Counted from the stretch's first letter, positions 18,334-27,393 are shown. The stretch: DNA of 64,000 bases from Streptosporangium sp. NBC_01495 (GCF_036250735.1 NZ_CP109430.1:6138001-6202000); one strand, 5' to 3'. Numbers and translations are program-made. The notes: a model not told the origin generated them from the sequence alone.

Positions 18334-18368
18334 CCCGTTTCGGGATCCCTGAGCGATCTCGAAACGGG
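18334..18368. terminator. Hairpin between convergent genes
   Basis: CCCGTTTCG at 18334-18342 pairs with CGAAACGGG at 18360-18368 (9 bp), with GGATC/GATC inside the loop able to extend the pairing. It lies between the converging Clp N-domain and ACT-GNAT genes and can serve both. Confidence 0.55.
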
Positions 18369-18385
18369 AAGGCCACGTGATGGGG

Positions 18386-19417
18386 TCAGCTCGGGGACAC
18401 CGTCGCCATCACGCCCACGGCCAGCCTGGCCTCCACCACGCCGGGGTCCTCGGTGTAGTTCAGGGTCGCGCCGAGCGAGACCAGGAGCCTGCGCATGCGG
18501 ACGTTGTCGGACAGCAGGGTCGCCCTGACCTCGGCGAAGCCCAGGTCGCGGGCCTGGCGGACGAGCATCCCGGCCAGGGCCGTCCCCAGCCCCCTGCCCT
18601 GCCAGCGGTCCTCGATGAGGAACGCCATCTCGGCGATGCCGGGATCGGCGGTGAACATCAGGTTGGCGATGCCGACGACCTGGCCGTCGTACCCGGCGAC
18701 GATCGACTGACCCCGGGTGCGGTCGCAGAGCCGGTCGAAGACCTTCGGCGGCAGCACCGGCATCGAGGTGAAGTAGCGGAACCTGCGGGCCTCGGGCGAG
18801 CAGCGGTCGTGCAGGTCGCGTACGGCCTCGCGGTAGAGGCGGGTGAGCGGGCGGATCTCGACCTCGACGCCGTCGGAGAGCGTGATCTCGCGGTCGACCC
18901 CTGCCTGCTCGACGGGGGGCTGCGCCAGGCGTACGAAGGAGGCCGCGCGGGCGGCCTCGGTCAGGGTGAACGGCAGCTCGGCCCGGCGGACCCTGATCGC
19001 GCGGCGCGGGGCCACGGGCACGGTCAGCAGGGTCGGGTCCGGAAGATCGCTCATCTCCGAACCGTAGACCCAGCGGGAGTCGTCGGCGCGCAGCAGCTCT
19101 CCCAGCAGCTCCGGCAGGCGCCAGGGCGTCATGCGCAGCCGAGAGGCGAGCAGGAGGATGCGGGTGGGCTCGTCGGTCAGCTCGTGGGCGGTGGCGGTGA
19201 CGACCTGGACCCGGCGTCCCCCGGCGGCCTCCAGCGCCTCGCGCACCGCCTCGGCTCCGGCGGGGATGTCCGTGACGAACTCGTCGACCGTGCCGTCCAC
19301 GTCGGTCTGCACGCTCAGGCCCAGGATGTTGCCGCCCTTGGCGGCGAGCGCGGCGGCCAGCGAGGCGAGCCGTCCCGGCCTCTCGTCAACGGTCGTACGA
19401 ATCCTCAGAAACCCCAT
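18386..19417 (-). CDS. ACT domain - GNAT acetyltransferase fusion protein
   Basis: A 343-residue protein. Residues 1-75 are an ACT domain (FLRIRTTVDERPGRLASLAAAL, an amino-acid-sensing fold), then a linker, and from about residue 180 a GNAT domain. The acetyl-CoA loop is EDRWQGRGLGTALAG, with the usual later LLSDNVRMRRLLVSLGA. The combination suggests an acyltransferase whose activity is set by a small molecule, like the amino-acid-regulated protein lysine acetyltransferases known in actinomycetes; this is inference. The ATG at 19417 is chosen because GAGGGAG lies just upstream and the ACT domain begins at once; 31 further in-frame residues upstream are not conserved-looking. It diverges from the FAD oxidoreductase gene. 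Confidence 0.8.
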   Translation of the reverse strand: MGFLRIRTTVDERPGRLASLAAALAAKGGNILGLSVQTDVDGTVDEFVTDIPAGAEAVREALEAAGGRRVQVVTATAHELTDEPTRILLLASRLRMTPWRLPELLGELLRADDSRWVYGSEMSDLPDPTLLTVPVAPRRAIRVRRAELPFTLTEAARAASFVRLAQPPVEQAGVDREITLSDGVEVEIRPLTRLYREAVRDLHDRCSPEARRFRYFTSMPVLPPKVFDRLCDRTRGQSIVAGYDGQVVGIANLMFTADPGIAEMAFLIEDRWQGRGLGTALAGMLVRQARDLGFAEVRATLLSDNVRMRRLLVSLGATLNYTEDPGVVEARLAVGVMATVSPS

Positions 19418-19475
19418 CAGAATGCTCCCTCTGTTGGGGATAGCCTTGCCTGACACTGTTACGGGACTGCTACAC

Positions 19476-19514
19476 ATGAGTGAGCCCATCGTTACGTCTG
19501 GGAAGATCACTCAT
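19476..19514. promoter_or_regulatory. Spaced inverted repeat in a divergent promoter region
   Basis: ATGAGTGA at 19476-19483 and TCACTCAT at 19507-19514 are perfect 8-base inverted arms, centres 31 bases apart (about three helical turns). It lies between the ACT-GNAT gene and the FAD oxidoreductase gene and could be a shared operator. Confidence 0.4.
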
Positions 19515-19549
19515 TACGCGGCAGTACGGCGTTTCTACAACGATTTCCG

Positions 19550-19579
19550 TTGACAGCTACGCCCCTATAGACGGATATA
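19550..19579 (+). promoter_or_regulatory. Sigma-70-like promoter for the FAD oxidoreductase
   Basis: TTGACA at 19550-19555 and GATATA at 19574-19579, 18 bases apart, match housekeeping promoter boxes. The start point would be near 19586, giving a very short leader before the ATG at 19595. Confidence 0.55.
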
Positions 19580-19594
19580 GCAGGATATGAGGCC

Positions 19595-20995
19595 ATGAGC
19601 ACGCGCGTTCCCCTGGCTGGGGACTTCGTCAACGGAGACGTCTCCTTCTGGTACCGCTCCCTCGGCATCCCCGCGCCCGGCGCCCCACTCGGAGGCGACC
19701 TCGACGCCGACGTGGCCATCGTCGGCGCCGGATACACGGGCCTGTGGACCGCCTACTACCTGAAGAAGGCGAGCCCCGGCCTGCGGGTCGTCGTACTGGA
19801 GAAGGAGTTCGCCGGGTACGGCGCCTCCGGGCGTAACGGCGGCTGGCTGGTCGGCGAGCTGGCGGGCACCCCCGAGCGCTACGCCAGGACGCACGGGGCG
19901 GACGCGGCCAGGCGGCTGCAGCGGGTGATGTTCGAGACGATCGACGAGGTCGTCGCCGTCGCCAAGGACGAGAAGATCGACGCCGACATCGTCAAGGGCG
20001 GCGTCACCACGGTCGCCACCAACACCGCCCAGGACCGGCGGCTGCACCGGCTGCTCGCCCACGAGCGCCACTGGGGCTGGACCGAGGAGGACTTGCGGCT
20101 GCTCGACCCCGCCGAGCGCGAGGAGCGCCTGCGGGTGGACGGCGCGGTCAGCGCGATCTGGAGCCCGCACTGCGCCAGGATCCAGCCCGCCAAGCTGGCC
20201 CGGGGCCTGGCCGAGACCGTGCGGAACCTCGGGGTGGAGATCTTCGAGCGCACCCCGGTCACCGAGATCGCCCCGCGCGAGGCCCGTACGCCGTACGGGA
20301 CGGTCCGCGCCGAGTACGTCATCCGCGCCACCGAGGGCTTCACCGCCGAGCTGAAGCAGTACCACCGGGCGTGGCTGCCGATGAACAGCTCCATGATCGT
20401 CACCGAGCCGCTGGGCGGGCTGTGGGACGAGATCGGCTGGGAGGGCCACGAGCTGCTCGGCGACATGGCGCACTACTACATGTACGCCCAGCGCACCGCC
20501 GACGGCCGGATCGCGTTCGGCGGGCGCGGCAAGCCCTACCTGTACGGATCCCGCGTGGACGACCGGGGCCACACCCACGAGTGGACGATCGAGGCGCTCT
20601 GGGAGCTGCTGACCGGGATGTTCCCCGCGATCAGGGCCTCTCGCGTGGCGCACGCCTGGTCCGGGGTGCTCGGCGTGCCCCGCGACTGGTGCGCCACCGT
20701 GCACGTCGACCACACCACCGGCATCGGCTGGGCGGGCGGCTACACCGGCCACGGGGTGACCACGACCAACCTCGCCGGCCGTACCCTGCGCGACCTGATC
20801 CTGCGCGAGGACACCGAGCTGACGTCCCTCCCCTGGGTGGACCGCAAGGTGCGAGGCTGGGAGGTGGAACCGCTGCGGTGGATCGGCGTGCACACCATGT
20901 ACGACCTCTACCGCCGGGCCGACGCCAGGGAGAAGGCCGGGCTCGGCCGCACCTCGGTGCTGGCCCGCGTCGCCGACTCCATCACCGGACGCTGA
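19595..20995 (+). CDS. FAD-dependent oxidoreductase (DAO/PuuB-like)
   Basis: A 466-residue flavoprotein of the D-amino-acid-oxidase superfamily. The FAD-binding start is VAIVGAGYTGLWTAYYL (about 43-59) with a following ExxxAGYGASGRNGG segment, as in gamma-glutamylputrescine oxidase and related amine oxidases. The C-terminal GWAGGYTGHGVTTTNLAGR closes the FAD site. It likely oxidises a secondary or primary amine or amino acid, releasing peroxide and ammonia; the substrate is unknown. It is followed by an amidohydrolase gene after a 140-base gap that holds a 9-base tandem repeat; the two may form one catabolic unit. No export signal. Confidence 0.88.
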   Translation: MSTRVPLAGDFVNGDVSFWYRSLGIPAPGAPLGGDLDADVAIVGAGYTGLWTAYYLKKASPGLRVVVLEKEFAGYGASGRNGGWLVGELAGTPERYARTHGADAARRLQRVMFETIDEVVAVAKDEKIDADIVKGGVTTVATNTAQDRRLHRLLAHERHWGWTEEDLRLLDPAEREERLRVDGAVSAIWSPHCARIQPAKLARGLAETVRNLGVEIFERTPVTEIAPREARTPYGTVRAEYVIRATEGFTAELKQYHRAWLPMNSSMIVTEPLGGLWDEIGWEGHELLGDMAHYYMYAQRTADGRIAFGGRGKPYLYGSRVDDRGHTHEWTIEALWELLTGMFPAIRASRVAHAWSGVLGVPRDWCATVHVDHTTGIGWAGGYTGHGVTTTNLAGRTLRDLILREDTELTSLPWVDRKVRGWEVEPLRWIGVHTMYDLYRRADAREKAGLGRTSVLARVADSITGR

Positions 20996-21012
20996 GACCG
21001 TCGCCGTACCCC

Positions 21013-21084
21013 GGGAACGCAGAGAATGCCGGGAACACCGGGAATGCCGAGGACACCGGCAACGCCGGTAACGCCGAGAACACG
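21013..21084. repeat. Eight tandem copies of a 9-base unit
   Basis: Eight 9-base units of the form GGGAACRCC/GAGAAYGCC run without gaps between the FAD oxidoreductase stop and the amidohydrolase start. In the amidohydrolase frame they would read (G/E)-N-(A/T) tripeptides, and the frame stays open, but there is no start codon upstream of them outside the neighbouring gene. Confidence 0.8.
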
Positions 21085-21135
21085 GATGCCGAGGAGAGCC
21101 ATGACCTGCCCGCCCGCCCCCCGAGTGGGAAACGA

Positions 21136-22749
21136 GTGAACGACATCCTCTTCCGCGGCGGCAGGGTCTTCCTCGCCGCCGACGCCTTCGCCGAGGCGGT
21201 GCTGGTCCGTGACGGCCGCGTCGCCGCCGTGGGCGCGGAGTCCGACGTCGTACGGCTGGCCGCCCCCGGCCACGAAACCGTCGACCTGGGCGGCGGGCTG
21301 CTGACGCCCGGGTTCACCGACGCGCACATCCACCCGATCCTGGCGGGCCTGGAGCGGGCCAGGTGCGACCTGTCCGAGGTCTACGGCCTGCCGGAGTATC
21401 TGGAGCGGATCACCGCCTACGCCGCCTCCCATCCCGGCCACGAGTGGATCGACGGCGGCGGCTGGGACATGGCGGCCTTCCCCGGCGGCCTGCCGCACCG
21501 CTCCCAGCTCGACGTCGTCGACCGCCCGGTCTACCTGATTCAGCGCGACCACCACGCCGCCTGGGTGAACAGCCGGGCCCTGGAGCTGGCCGGGATCACC
21601 CGCGACACCCCCGACCCCGCCGACGGCAGGATCGAGCGCGACGCCGACGGCACTCCGAGCGGCGTGCTGCACGAGGGCGCGATGGACCTGGTCGGCCTGC
21701 TCACCCCCCGCCCCACGCCCGGTGACCTGCACGACGCGCTGATGGAGGCCCAGAAGCACCTGTTCTCCCTCGGCGTCACCGGCTGGCAGGACGCCATCGT
21801 CGGCTCCTACGCGGGCTCCGACGACCAGCTGCCCACGTACGTCTCGGCGGCGGCCTCCGGCGCGCTGCGGGCCCGCGTGGTGGGCGCGCTGTGGTGGGAC
21901 CGGGCGCGCGGCGCCGAGCAGATCCCCGAACTGCTGGAGCGGCGCCGCTCCGCCGAGGGCCTGGAGCGGTTCCGCGCCACCTCGGTGAAGATCATGCAGG
22001 ACGGCATCGCCGAGAACTTCACCGCCGCGGTGATCGAGCCCTACTGCCGCTGCGGCGGCACCGGCCTGTCGTACGTGGACCCCTCGCTGCTGAGAGAGTA
22101 CGTCGCCGAGCTGGACCGGCACGGCTTCCAGGTGCACTTCCACGCCATCGGCGAGCGGGCCGTCCGCGAGACGCTGAACAGTCTCGAGGGGACCGACCCG
22201 GCCAACCGGCACCACATCGCACACCTGCAGATCATCGAGCCGTCCGACGTGCCGCGCTTCGCCAAACTCGGCGTGACCGCCAACCTGCAGCCGCTCTGGG
22301 CCACCCACCACGCCCAGATGGACGAGCTGACCCTCCCCTTCCTGGGCGAGGAGCGCTCCGCCTGGCAGTACCCGTTCGCCGACCTGCTGCGCCACGGCAC
22401 CCTGTTCTGCGCGGGCAGCGACTGGCCGGTCTCCGACGCCGACCCGATCCAGGGCATGCACGTGGCCGTCAACCGCACCGAACCCGGCGGCTCGGTGCAC
22501 GCGGGCTACCCGACGGCGCAGACCCCGTTCCTGCCCGGCCAGAGCCTCACCCTGGCCACCGCGCTGACCGCCTACACCGCGGGCTCGGCCCGGATCAACC
22601 GCGACGACGACGCCGGAACCATCGTCCCCGGCAACCGCGCCGACCTCGTCGTCCTGGACCGCGACCCGTTCACCGAACCCGCCGCCGACATCTGGCGCAC
22701 CAGGGTCGCCATGACCTTCGTCGACGGCCAGGAGGTCTACCACCGCTGA
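21136..22749 (+). CDS. YtcJ-like amidohydrolase
   Basis: A 537-residue metal-dependent amidohydrolase of the Amidohydro_3/YtcJ group. The first metal motif is FTDAHIHP (HxH), followed by the long insert typical of the group, then VHFHAIGERA and HHIAHLQ with further ligands, and GSDWPVSDADP with the catalytic aspartate. These enzymes hydrolyse N-acyl or cyclic amide substrates; the substrate here is unknown. The GTG at 21136 is the only reasonable start in this frame after the neighbour's stop; its ribosome site (GTGGGA) is weak, so coupling with the FAD gene is possible. Confidence 0.85.
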   Translation: MNDILFRGGRVFLAADAFAEAVLVRDGRVAAVGAESDVVRLAAPGHETVDLGGGLLTPGFTDAHIHPILAGLERARCDLSEVYGLPEYLERITAYAASHPGHEWIDGGGWDMAAFPGGLPHRSQLDVVDRPVYLIQRDHHAAWVNSRALELAGITRDTPDPADGRIERDADGTPSGVLHEGAMDLVGLLTPRPTPGDLHDALMEAQKHLFSLGVTGWQDAIVGSYAGSDDQLPTYVSAAASGALRARVVGALWWDRARGAEQIPELLERRRSAEGLERFRATSVKIMQDGIAENFTAAVIEPYCRCGGTGLSYVDPSLLREYVAELDRHGFQVHFHAIGERAVRETLNSLEGTDPANRHHIAHLQIIEPSDVPRFAKLGVTANLQPLWATHHAQMDELTLPFLGEERSAWQYPFADLLRHGTLFCAGSDWPVSDADPIQGMHVAVNRTEPGGSVHAGYPTAQTPFLPGQSLTLATALTAYTAGSARINRDDDAGTIVPGNRADLVVLDRDPFTEPAADIWRTRVAMTFVDGQEVYHR

Positions 22750-22857
22750 CCCCACCCGACGGAGAAACGCATTGGACGGGCCAAGGCGCTAGCTGTGCCT
22801 CGCTTCGGGCGCCCCCGGATCGTTCATAGACCCTCTCGTACCAGGCGTTCGATGTCG

Positions 22858-24039
22858 CTAGGCCGCCTCAGATCCGGCTCGGAGCTGGTTGCCGCGCATC
22901 AGCTCCCCGATGGTGGCCCGCCGGTCGTCGATGAGGCGGCGGCTCACGTCGTCGATCTCACCGATCGTCGTGAGCCCATCCGTCATGGTCACGACGCGTA
23001 CGGACGCCGGATCGAAGTCGTCGCGATCGAGCAGGTCCGCGCTCTGCGTGGTGACCACCACCTGGACGTGCTCGCTCGCCTCGCTCAACGCGTCGAACAG
23101 CACCCCCGCGGCCGCCGGATGCAACGACGTCTCCGGTTCCTCGATTCCCAGCAGGGTCGCCTCGCCTTCGAGGACGGCGGGCTGGAACAGCGCGGCCAGC
23201 AGCCCCGCCGCGCGCAACGTCCCCTCGGACATGGCCTCGGGACCGAACAGCAGCTCTCGATCCGCATGACGGGTAAGGAGCTCAACGGTGGAATAGGTGT
23301 CCAGAAGCCGCTGATCGACCCCCACGGCCCCGGGAACGATGGCGCCCATGTAGTCGTCGATCCGTGCCTTGAAGGCCGGATACCGCTGCGCGAGGGACCC
23401 GAGCACCGATCCCAGCCGCCTTCCGGCGTCATCCAGCGTGGTCCCGGCGGATCTGGACTGAACCTGCCGCATCAGGCCCACGTCCAGGTGGTAGAAGAGC
23501 ATGTTCCGCAAGCTGCGGTAGACCTCACGGAAAATGCCCTGGGTGGCGGCCAGCGGCAGATAGAGCCGGTCCGGCTCGATACCGTCGTCACCTCGCTGGT
23601 TGAAAAAACCATGGGTCATAACAAAGCTGACTTCTTTGAAACTCGACCGCGACTGAGTCCCACGGACGAAGCACTGCTCTCCGAGCACGAGAAGTGGACG
23701 GCGACCGGCGGGGTCCCGGCCGATGGTGAAGCCGTACGTGACCGACAACGGCTCTTCGTCCGGCTGGATCACGAACTCCAGCGAGACGCCGAACGACCTC
23801 GTGTCCGTCTGGACCCGTCGGCCCACCTCATCCAGGCCACCACGCTTCATCAGGGCGTCGGCGGGTGTCGTCTCCAGCGCGTCCGCCACGAACCTGAGCA
23901 CGTCGAGGAAATTACTCTTCCCCGCCGCATTGGGGCCGAGCAGGACCAGGAGGGGCGTGAAGGTGACATCGCACGACGCGATGCTTTTGTAGTTCTCCAC
24001 CTTCACACGTCGCAGAAACGGTACGGCCTGCCCCATCAC
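22858..24039 (-). CDS. OLD/RecF-like AAA ATPase
   Basis: A 393-residue SMC-like ATPase of the AAA_21/COG4637 type. It starts with VKVENYKSIAS and the Walker A LLGPNAAGKSNFL (about 32-44). The C-terminal half has the ABC-like signature region (SEGTLRAAGLL), Walker B GIEEPETSLHP and the VVVTTQSADLLD switch. No TOPRIM nuclease domain is present, and the small DUF4276 partner often found next to such ATPases is absent downstream. Relatives occur in phage defence and plasmid systems, but also as single genes of unknown role. It lies downstream of an XRE-TPR regulator gene on the same strand, 182 bases away. Base composition is a little less GC-biased than its neighbours. Confidence 0.82.
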   Translation of the reverse strand: MMGQAVPFLRRVKVENYKSIASCDVTFTPLLVLLGPNAAGKSNFLDVLRFVADALETTPADALMKRGGLDEVGRRVQTDTRSFGVSLEFVIQPDEEPLSVTYGFTIGRDPAGRRPLLVLGEQCFVRGTQSRSSFKEVSFVMTHGFFNQRGDDGIEPDRLYLPLAATQGIFREVYRSLRNMLFYHLDVGLMRQVQSRSAGTTLDDAGRRLGSVLGSLAQRYPAFKARIDDYMGAIVPGAVGVDQRLLDTYSTVELLTRHADRELLFGPEAMSEGTLRAAGLLAALFQPAVLEGEATLLGIEEPETSLHPAAAGVLFDALSEASEHVQVVVTTQSADLLDRDDFDPASVRVVTMTDGLTTIGEIDDVSRRLIDDRRATIGELMRGNQLRAGSEAA

Positions 24040-24221
24040 ACCCCCGCCATGTCGAGCTGTCCTGTGGCGGCGGCCGTGACCGGCGCCTACCCGCGTTCCG
24101 CCAGGAAACCGGCGCCACCACGATAGCGGTTCGACCGGTCCGGAGATCGGAACGGCGGCCCGGTCCCAGGCACCCCCCGGACCTCCGGGTGGCGATGCGC
24201 GCGGGATCAGGGAACGCCTCC

Positions 24222-25586
24222 TCAGGAGACAAGCTCACTGTCCAGGTAGGCGCGGAACTCCCTGACCTGGACGGTCGTCCCGTACGGCTCAAGGCGGTCG
24301 GAGAACTTCCTGATGCGCTCGACCGAACGTACTGACGTCAGCGACCTGGCCATCGGGATCGCGGCCCGCGCCGAGTCGACGGCCTGTTCCACCTCGCCCA
24401 TACCGAGATACGCCTCGGCGGCGTTCACCCGGTTGATCTGGGCAGAACGGGGACGCTTCTCCATGAACTCACGTATCGCCAGCTCCGCGTGATCGGCTGC
24501 CCGCTCATACTTGCCGAGCAGCTCCCAGCAGAGCCCTATCTCCGAGGCCAATTCCGGTTCGTCGTGCCATGCGATCCACGCCGGGTCACGGTCGGTGACA
24601 CCCTGGCCGTATACCCTCTCGGCTTCGACGAGCAGCTCTTCGACTCGCTTCGCTTGGTGTGCGTCCCGGGTCTCGGACGGCATCGCCTGCAGGGCGGTCG
24701 CCCACGCCTCTCTGACCAACAGCAACCCCATGACCTGGGGCGGTGCCTGCTCCCGGCGGGCCGCGTCCACTGCGGCACGGGCGAGCCACACCGCCTGGGA
24801 AGTGTGCTCCAGGTATATCGCCTGCTGGGTCAGACTGGTCAGCACCCATACACCCGTCAACGCGTCGCCACCGGCTTTCGCCAGCTTGAGCGCCTGACCG
24901 AAGTAGTGCTGAGCCTGCCCATGACGGCCGAGATCAAAGGCTGTCCAACCTGCCATCTGAGTCATCGCCGCCGCTGCCGTCATCAACTCGGCCCCGACCT
25001 TGTCGTCGTAGCGGCCCCGAAGCAACGGCGCCACGGCGGTGTTCAGATAGTCGACCACAGCGGGACGTACCAATCCGGCCCCGAATTGATGATCCATCTC
25101 CCCGAACGCCTGCCGCGCCTCGACGATCCGCCGCACGTCCGACAGCCCCACCGCCGCCCCGGAGCCCTGGTACGCCGCCGAGGTGTTCGGGGCGCCGTAG
25201 CTCCACTCCGAGAGCCATCCGCCCAGTGCCGCCGGGACGAACGGCAGCGCGGCCAGCACGTGTCGTCGTTCCGGATCCACGTCGCACCTCCACAGTCGTC
25301 CGGCCGCCTCGACGGTAGCCCCGAGTGACAGGTCGCTGAAGTCCGGCACCAGCCAGGCTTCCGTATCGACCGGGGCGGTGCCCTCGATCCACCGTTCGAC
25401 CTCGACCGGGTCCACCCCGAACACCTCGGCCATCCGCGCCCGGTAGATCGGCCGGATTTCCTGGCGTCCCCGCTCCCACCGGCTCCACGTCGTCGCCGAC
25501 ACCCACAGCGCCGCCGCGATCGCGTCCTGGCTCATGCCCATCCGCCGACGAGCCCGCACCAGTTCCGGACGTCCCTCACCACCCAC
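24222..25586 (-). CDS. XRE-family regulator with TPR-like domain
   Basis: About 454 residues. The first 65 form a helix-turn-helix of the XRE type (ARRRMGMSQDAIAAALWVSA followed by WSRWERGRQEI). The rest is an all-helical TPR-like domain, with repeats such as ALKLAKAGGDAL and AELAIREFMEK, as seen in many actinomycete regulators that bind small molecules or peptides. The GTG at 25586 is favoured because GGAGG lies five bases upstream; an ATG at 25598 is the alternative. It diverges from the SpoIIAB-like ATPase gene, and XRE proteins next to such ATPases are a common actinomycete pair. Confidence 0.8.
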   Translation of the reverse strand: MGGEGRPELVRARRRMGMSQDAIAAALWVSATTWSRWERGRQEIRPIYRARMAEVFGVDPVEVERWIEGTAPVDTEAWLVPDFSDLSLGATVEAAGRLWRCDVDPERRHVLAALPFVPAALGGWLSEWSYGAPNTSAAYQGSGAAVGLSDVRRIVEARQAFGEMDHQFGAGLVRPAVVDYLNTAVAPLLRGRYDDKVGAELMTAAAAMTQMAGWTAFDLGRHGQAQHYFGQALKLAKAGGDALTGVWVLTSLTQQAIYLEHTSQAVWLARAAVDAARREQAPPQVMGLLLVREAWATALQAMPSETRDAHQAKRVEELLVEAERVYGQGVTDRDPAWIAWHDEPELASEIGLCWELLGKYERAADHAELAIREFMEKRPRSAQINRVNAAEAYLGMGEVEQAVDSARAAIPMARSLTSVRSVERIRKFSDRLEPYGTTVQVREFRAYLDSELVS

Positions 25587-25835
25587 GGCAACCTCCATCA
25601 CCCGGAGCGACGAATCATCAACTCATTGTCGACGAACACGGCTCGCGCGGCTCGCCCGCCGACGGAAACGACCAGGAAACGACCAGCCGACAGAATGATC
25701 CTCGCGGGGTGCGGCGGCGACGCCCCGCTCCCGCACCCCGCGCGGGGCACCGCAATGCCCGCGCCCGAACCTGGCCGCCGCCCGTTCCGTGGCGTTTCCT
25801 GCTGGAACAGTCACCGACAGCGACGGAGCAAGCAC

Positions 25836-26432
25836 ATGCGGCCAACCTTCCGCGACCCGGCGGACCCACCGGGCCTCCCCCATGAGGGGATCACCGTCAC
25901 CAGCGTGGGAGCCCCGGAGGAGGCCCTCGGCGAGGTCGGCATGTTGGTGGCCGTCCTGCGTCCGGGCTCGGCCTCCCGCCGGGCCCGCGCCGTCGTGCGC
26001 GAGGTGCTGCTGGCCGAGGGCCTGCCCGGCGACGACATCGCCGACACCGAGGCGGTCGCGGCCGAGCTCGCCGCCAACTGCGAGCGGCACGCCCGTCCGC
26101 CGTACGAGATCCGCGTCTTCAGCCTGGCGGGCGTCCCCACGTGGTGCGAGCTCGTTGACGGGGATCCCGACCTGGGCTGGATTCCCGCGCTCCTCGACCA
26201 CTCCCGCCCGCATGCCACGCCGGACCCGCTCGCCGAGAACGGCCGTGGCCTGACGCTGGTCCGGGAGCTCTCCCGGGGACACTGCCGCGCCTATCCCACG
26301 ACGACCTTCACCACCGACGCACCGGCCAAGGCCGTCGCCTTCGCCCTCCCCACCCGCTGGGGCACCCGCCTGACCTGCCCGCCGCTGCTACACCTGGGCC
26401 GCCGCTCGGCCCGTCTCCTCCAGGAGCCGTGA
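25836..26432 (+). CDS. ATP-binding protein of the SpoIIAB/RsbW (HATPase_c) type
   Basis: A 198-residue protein with a single GHKL ATPase fold. The N box is AAELAANCERHA (E and N as Mg ligands) and the G2 box is GRGLTLVREL. In actinomycetes such proteins act as anti-sigma kinases or, more often, as regulators of unknown partners encoded beside XRE genes. No sigma or anti-anti-sigma gene is adjacent. ATG at 25836 follows GGAG with good spacing; the 70 in-frame codons before it are not protein-like. The sequence after the G2 box diverges from RsbW. Confidence 0.8.
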   Translation: MRPTFRDPADPPGLPHEGITVTSVGAPEEALGEVGMLVAVLRPGSASRRARAVVREVLLAEGLPGDDIADTEAVAAELAANCERHARPPYEIRVFSLAGVPTWCELVDGDPDLGWIPALLDHSRPHATPDPLAENGRGLTLVRELSRGHCRAYPTTTFTTDAPAKAVAFALPTRWGTRLTCPPLLHLGRRSARLLQEP

Positions 26433-26577
26433 CCACCCAGATCTACCCGCGCCGGCCAAGCGGCGTCCGGAACCGTACGGGAAGCCGGTCGAGGCAGATG
26501 TGACGGCCGTTCTCGGAGAAACGCCGGGGCCCACAGTGATCTTAGGGTGGGAAACGAACGCGACCTGAGGAGATTCC

Positions 26578-27393
26578 GTGAACGATCTGCCCATCTGCGT
26601 CACCTGCGGGGTCCAGTACGCCGAACCTCGGGAGAACTGCCCGATCTGCGAGGACGAGCGGCAGTACGTCGGCTGGGAGGGGCAGCGCTGGACCTCCCTG
26701 AACGAGCTGCGCGCGACCGGGCACCGGCCGCTGATCGCCGAGGAGGGCACCGGGGTGGTCGGGGTCGGCAGCGACCCCGCCACGGCCATCGGCCAGCGGG
26801 CGCTACTGGTCCGCACCCCCGGCGGCAACGTGCTGTGGGACATGGTCACCCACCTCGACGACGAGCTGGTCAAGCAGGTCACCGAGCTCGGCGGGATCGA
26901 CGCCATCGCGATCAGCCACCCGCACTTCTACGGCTCGATGGTGGAGTGGGCGCACGCCTTCGACGCGCCGATCCACATCCACGCGGCCGACCGCGACTGG
27001 GTGGGCCGCCCCGACGACTCCGTCGTGTTCTGGGAGGGTGACACCCACGAGATCCGCGAGGGGCTGACGCTGATCAACGCGGGCGTCCACTTCGACGGCG
27101 GCCAGGTCATGCACTGGCGCGACGGCGAGGAGGGCCGGGGCGCCCTGTTCTCCGGCGACATCCTCCAGGTGGTCCAGGACCGCCGCTGGGTCAGCTTCAT
27201 GTACAGCTACCCCAACCTCATCCCCGAGCGCCCCGGCACGATCCGCCGCGCCCTGTCGCTGCTGGAGCCGTACTCCTTCGAACGCGTCTACGGCGGCTGG
27301 TGGAAGCGGATCGTGCACACCGACGGCGCCGGGGCCGTCCGCCGATCCGCCGACCGCTACCTGTCCCACACCCTGGACGATCAATCGGGGTGA
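26578..27393 (+). CDS. Metallo-beta-lactamase-fold protein with N-terminal zinc ribbon
   Basis: A 271-residue protein. Residues 7-23 contain two CxxC knuckles (CVTC and CPIC), a small zinc ribbon. The rest is a metallo-beta-lactamase fold, but the usual HxHxDH is altered to SHPHFYGSMVEW: the two N-terminal histidines remain and the Asp-His pair is missing. The later metal-ligand region FSGDILQVVQD keeps the aspartate. It may bind one metal or be catalytically reduced. Start is GTG with GAGGAG upstream. It is transcribed alone, followed by short direct repeats. Substrate is unknown. Confidence 0.75.
   Translation: MNDLPICVTCGVQYAEPRENCPICEDERQYVGWEGQRWTSLNELRATGHRPLIAEEGTGVVGVGSDPATAIGQRALLVRTPGGNVLWDMVTHLDDELVKQVTELGGIDAIAISHPHFYGSMVEWAHAFDAPIHIHAADRDWVGRPDDSVVFWEGDTHEIREGLTLINAGVHFDGGQVMHWRDGEEGRGALFSGDILQVVQDRRWVSFMYSYPNLIPERPGTIRRALSLLEPYSFERVYGGWWKRIVHTDGAGAVRRSADRYLSHTLDDQSG

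Noticed and set aside
22830-22900. Frameshift at the end of the OLD-like ATPase
   Set aside because: The alternative frame gives a plausible short tail, but codon bias is weak and the annotated stop is acceptable; kept only as a remark.
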